Shown here: in pieces, positions 4,484-6,976 of the stretch | Layout of the letters: every line of letters starts with the position of its first letter | How positions within the stretch are numbered: the stretch's first letter is position 1 | Source of the DNA: Lysobacteraceae bacterium | Lineage (GTDB): Bacteria; Pseudomonadota; Gammaproteobacteria; Xanthomonadales; Xanthomonadaceae | Assembly (NCBI GenBank): GCA_027483745.1 | Contig: JAIXTZ010000215.1 | Span: 1 to 6,976, forward strand | Direction: 5' to 3' | Length of the DNA: 6,976 bases | Translations under genes and position numbers: made by a program | The notes under the pieces: generated by a model | Seen by the model: only the letters and a program-made list of their open reading frames with translations | What the model was told of the DNA's origin: nothing | Databases searched by the model: none

Positions 4484-6973
4484 TCAAGCAATCCGCCGGC
4501 GGCTTTCAGCCGACGCGGAGGTTTCACTGCCGGCGGACGTTCCGGGCCTCTTGCCCGAGCCCTTCCGGCTCGCATAAAACTGCTCAAGCCACTGCTCCGG
4601 CTTGAGCTGGTCGACCGTGACGCCGAGCGCGGTAGCGCGCTCGGCGAGCACCTTATCGAGGATGTCGATGTTGTCGGTCGACGCGGAGATGACGGCCAGA
4701 TGGTCGTCGAGCCCGCGCAGGTTGAGCTGGCACACGGCGCTGTTGTGACCCTGCTTTACCAAGAAGCAGCGCGAGCGCTCGTCCAGCGATTTCACCACCT
4801 GAAACTCAGCGTCCGTCAGCTTCAGACCCTCGACATAGTCGTCGCGCGAGGCGTTCGGGTTTGGCAACAGAATCAGGGTCGCGGTCTGCTCGATCAGCGC
4901 CGCGGCGATGCTGCTCTGGAGCGCATCCTCCGGGGACTGGGTGGCGAAGATGCCGAGGCCGTTCTGCTTTCGAATGGTCTTCTGCTTGTTCTTGGCGAAC
5001 TCCTTCAAGCCACCCTCGCCATCGAGAATCTTCCAGAACTCATCCATCACGTAGATGAGCGGCCGGCCGTCGATCAGCTCCTCGAGGCGGTGCAGCAGGT
5101 AGTTGATCACCGGCACGCGCACTTCAGGGTTGTCGATCAGCTCGGTGTAGTCGAAGCCGATGATGTTCGCCTTCGAGAGGTCGATCGTGTCCTTCGGGTT
5201 GTCGAACACCCAGCCGAGCGAATTCCCCGCCGTCCACTTGCGAATCCGGGCGAACAACCCATCGTCACCGAGGTTCGGCAGGCTCTTCTGGAAGTTCGTC
5301 ATCGTGCGCAGGTGCATCGGCGTGTCGAGGATGTTCTCGACGGCGCGATAGATGTCCTCCTCCTCGCGGGTCGAGTACTCGCGCTTGCCGGCGAGCACCT
5401 TGACTAGCCCCGCTAGGAACTGCACGTTGGCGTCATTGCGTTCGCACTGGAAGGGGTTGAAGCCTGTCGGCTGCCCGTTGTCGAGAGCCAGGTAGTTGCC
5501 ACCGCAGGCACGCACGAAGATCTCTGCGCCGCGGTCCTTATCGAAGAAGAAGATGGTCGGCACCGGGTCCATCTTCTGGACCTGGCTGAGCAGGAAGTTG
5601 ATCAGCGCGGTCTTGCCGGTGCCGGACTTGCCGATGACCATCGTGTTGCCGATGGCCTTCTCGCCCAGCGAGTTCTCGCCCGGATGGGTGGCATGGAAGT
5701 TGAAATAGTAGGGCTGGCCGTTCGTGGCCTGCAGCACCGTCACCGACGGCCCCCAGGGGTTCCGGTCCCTCTTGCCCATCGCGAAGTTGTGCAGCGGCGA
5801 CAGGCCGAGGAAATTCATCGAGCTCAGGTTGGCGAGGCGCGATCGGTACTTCCAATTGCCCGGCAGCTGGGCATAGAACGACGCGGCGATGGCGAGATCA
5901 TCCTTGACCGTGACGAATCCCGCGTTCGAAAGCTCCGCGCGCGCTGTCGCAATCTGTTTCTGCAGCGCTTCCTGCGATTCGGCGTAGATCGTCATCGAGA
6001 AGTGGTACTCGCCGACAACAAAGTTCCCGGACGCCAGCTGGTCCATCGCGTAGTCGAGCTCAGCGATCTGCGTATAGCTCTTGTCGCCGGAGGAAATCAT
6101 CATGCCTTTGGTGCGATCCAACACCGTCAGCGCGTCCTGCCGCCCCATCGGCGTGAAGCTGTGGGTGATGACGTACTCGAAGTCGAGGTACTTCAGACCA
6201 TTGAGAATTCCCGGGTAGGTGCTGTCGGGGAACTCCTTCACGTTGAGTATCGCGCCGAAGTGACTCTTGCTATCGGGCGTAACGACCACGAAGTCGCCGG
6301 AGCGAGCCGAGAACATGTGCCGGCTCACCGCGAGATAGTCGTAGACCGGTGCCTTCAGCACCGGAACGGGCTCCTCAACACGATTGAGCAGGTAACCGTA
6401 GAACTCCAAGGCTTCGGAGAACACCTGCCCGTTCGGCGCCTCATACATGGAGAGCCGATAGGGCGCATAGTCACGAATCACGGCCTCGACGTTCGTCGCG
6501 AGCTCCATCACCTTGGCGACGGCTTGCTCCTGCTCCGATCGAAGCTTGTTGATGTCCGCCGACTTCTCCATGAAGCGCTTGGCCGTGGCCAGCACCGGGC
6601 GATAGATCATCGTCAGGTACAGCTCGTTCACCATCATCCGCTGCCCGGACAAGAGCTCGAAGTAAGCGTCCGACATGGACTGGTTGAACGCCTGACCAAA
6701 GGTCGGCCGCGCATCGATAGCGCGGCGACGGCGGACATCGTGGATCCAGAACGCAACGTTCGGATAGTCCGGCGCCCGCAGGGTCTGGAGCAGCCGGTTG
6801 AAGGTCTGGTGCCGGTGCTCAAGGTCCCATTCCTCGCGACCGACGAACGGCAGCCCACCGAGGTACCAGCAGATCAGGTAGTCGCCCTCCGCCGTCTTGA
6901 TCACCTGCGGCGACACGTGGGTCGACAGGGTGACGAACTCGGCGATGGGGGCATCGGGCGTGAACTTGGCCAT
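4484..6973 (-). CDS. virB4: VirB4-family type IV secretion ATPase
   Basis: The largest conserved ATPase of type IV secretion systems, bound to the inner face of the inner membrane. It powers pilus biogenesis and substrate transfer with VirB11 and VirD4. The 829 residues match the family's usual length of about 800-850. The N-terminal half (about 1-400) is the CagE/TrbE/VirB4-type domain. The C-terminal half is the motor: Walker A GKSGTGKT at 448-455, then IFFFDKDRGAE; Walker B LIYVMDEFWKILDG with D644 and E645; and the family motif FATQSPEDAL at 676-685. A Ser/Arg/Gly-rich tail of about 27 residues ends the protein. The stop is TGA 4486-4484. ATG 6973 lies 3 bases from the window edge, so its ribosome site, and any in-frame upstream extension such as a VirB3 fusion, cannot be seen, but the N-terminus MAKFTPDAPIAEF looks natural. 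No motor residue appears lost, so it is likely active. Confidence 0.97.
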   Translation of the reverse strand: MAKFTPDAPIAEFVTLSTHVSPQVIKTAEGDYLICWYLGGLPFVGREEWDLEHRHQTFNRLLQTLRAPDYPNVAFWIHDVRRRRAIDARPTFGQAFNQSMSDAYFELLSGQRMMVNELYLTMIYRPVLATAKRFMEKSADINKLRSEQEQAVAKVMELATNVEAVIRDYAPYRLSMYEAPNGQVFSEALEFYGYLLNRVEEPVPVLKAPVYDYLAVSRHMFSARSGDFVVVTPDSKSHFGAILNVKEFPDSTYPGILNGLKYLDFEYVITHSFTPMGRQDALTVLDRTKGMMISSGDKSYTQIAELDYAMDQLASGNFVVGEYHFSMTIYAESQEALQKQIATARAELSNAGFVTVKDDLAIAASFYAQLPGNWKYRSRLANLSSMNFLGLSPLHNFAMGKRDRNPWGPSVTVLQATNGQPYYFNFHATHPGENSLGEKAIGNTMVIGKSGTGKTALINFLLSQVQKMDPVPTIFFFDKDRGAEIFVRACGGNYLALDNGQPTGFNPFQCERNDANVQFLAGLVKVLAGKREYSTREEEDIYRAVENILDTPMHLRTMTNFQKSLPNLGDDGLFARIRKWTAGNSLGWVFDNPKDTIDLSKANIIGFDYTELIDNPEVRVPVINYLLHRLEELIDGRPLIYVMDEFWKILDGEGGLKEFAKNKQKTIRKQNGLGIFATQSPEDALQSSIAAALIEQTATLILLPNPNASRDDYVEGLKLTDAEFQVVKSLDERSRCFLVKQGHNSAVCQLNLRGLDDHLAVISASTDNIDILDKVLAERATALGVTVDQLKPEQWLEQFYASRKGSGKRPGTSAGSETSASAESRRRIA

Positions 6974-6976
6974 GGA

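Noticed and set aside
3765..4577. Plus-strand open frame of 270 codons
   Set aside because: Antisense to virB5 and the end of virB4; no family features.
4700..5407. Plus-strand open frame of 235 codons
   Set aside because: Entirely antisense to the VirB4 motor domain including Walker B; low-complexity Val/Leu/Arg composition and no ribosome site noted.

Overview
The window is a minus-strand fragment of a VirB/VirD4-type (P-type) type IV secretion or conjugation operon. In transcription order, from right to left, it carries virB4 (complete), virB5 (complete), virB6 (complete), two tandem DUF4189-type secreted proteins, and the N-terminal third of virD4, which runs off the left edge. No convincing plus-strand gene, tRNA, rRNA, insertion sequence or CRISPR array was seen. 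The long plus-strand reading frames are GC-rich shadows of the minus-strand genes.

The high GC content, the virB gene set and the DUF4189 proteins (GYSQ-x-GNGVAPMPICRW opening, then a WGAIA-like core) suggest a high-GC proteobacterium. Xanthomonadaceae (Lysobacter, Xanthomonas or Stenotrophomonas-like) is my best guess and Burkholderiales an alternative. This comes from remembered family resemblance, not a search. The sequence does not show whether the locus is on a plasmid, an integrative element or a chromosomal effector-delivery cluster.

Layout: 6973-4484 is the VirB4 ATPase, whose start lies 3 bases from the window edge. After 38 bp comes VirB5 (4445-3630), the minor pilus-tip subunit. 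After 34 bp comes VirB6 (3595-2294), a polytopic inner-membrane channel protein with a long disordered tail. After 52 bp comes DUF4189 copy A (2241-1678), then about 120 bp, then DUF4189 copy B (1554-931). A gap of about 210 bp holds a strong imperfect hairpin but no gene, and virD4 starts at 719. Spacing is short from virB4 to the first DUF4189 gene, so those genes are probably one transcript. virD4 is set apart by the hairpin-containing leader and may be expressed at a different level.

How they work together: VirB4 energises pilus assembly and substrate transfer, VirB5 caps the pilus, VirB6 forms part of the inner-membrane complex, and VirD4 is the coupling ATPase that recruits substrates. 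The two DUF4189 proteins have signal peptides and eight conserved cysteines, and are predicted to be disulfide-bonded periplasmic or secreted proteins. Their role is unknown and they are the least explained part of the window. The usual core genes virB8 to virB11 are absent here and must lie outside the window if the system is functional.
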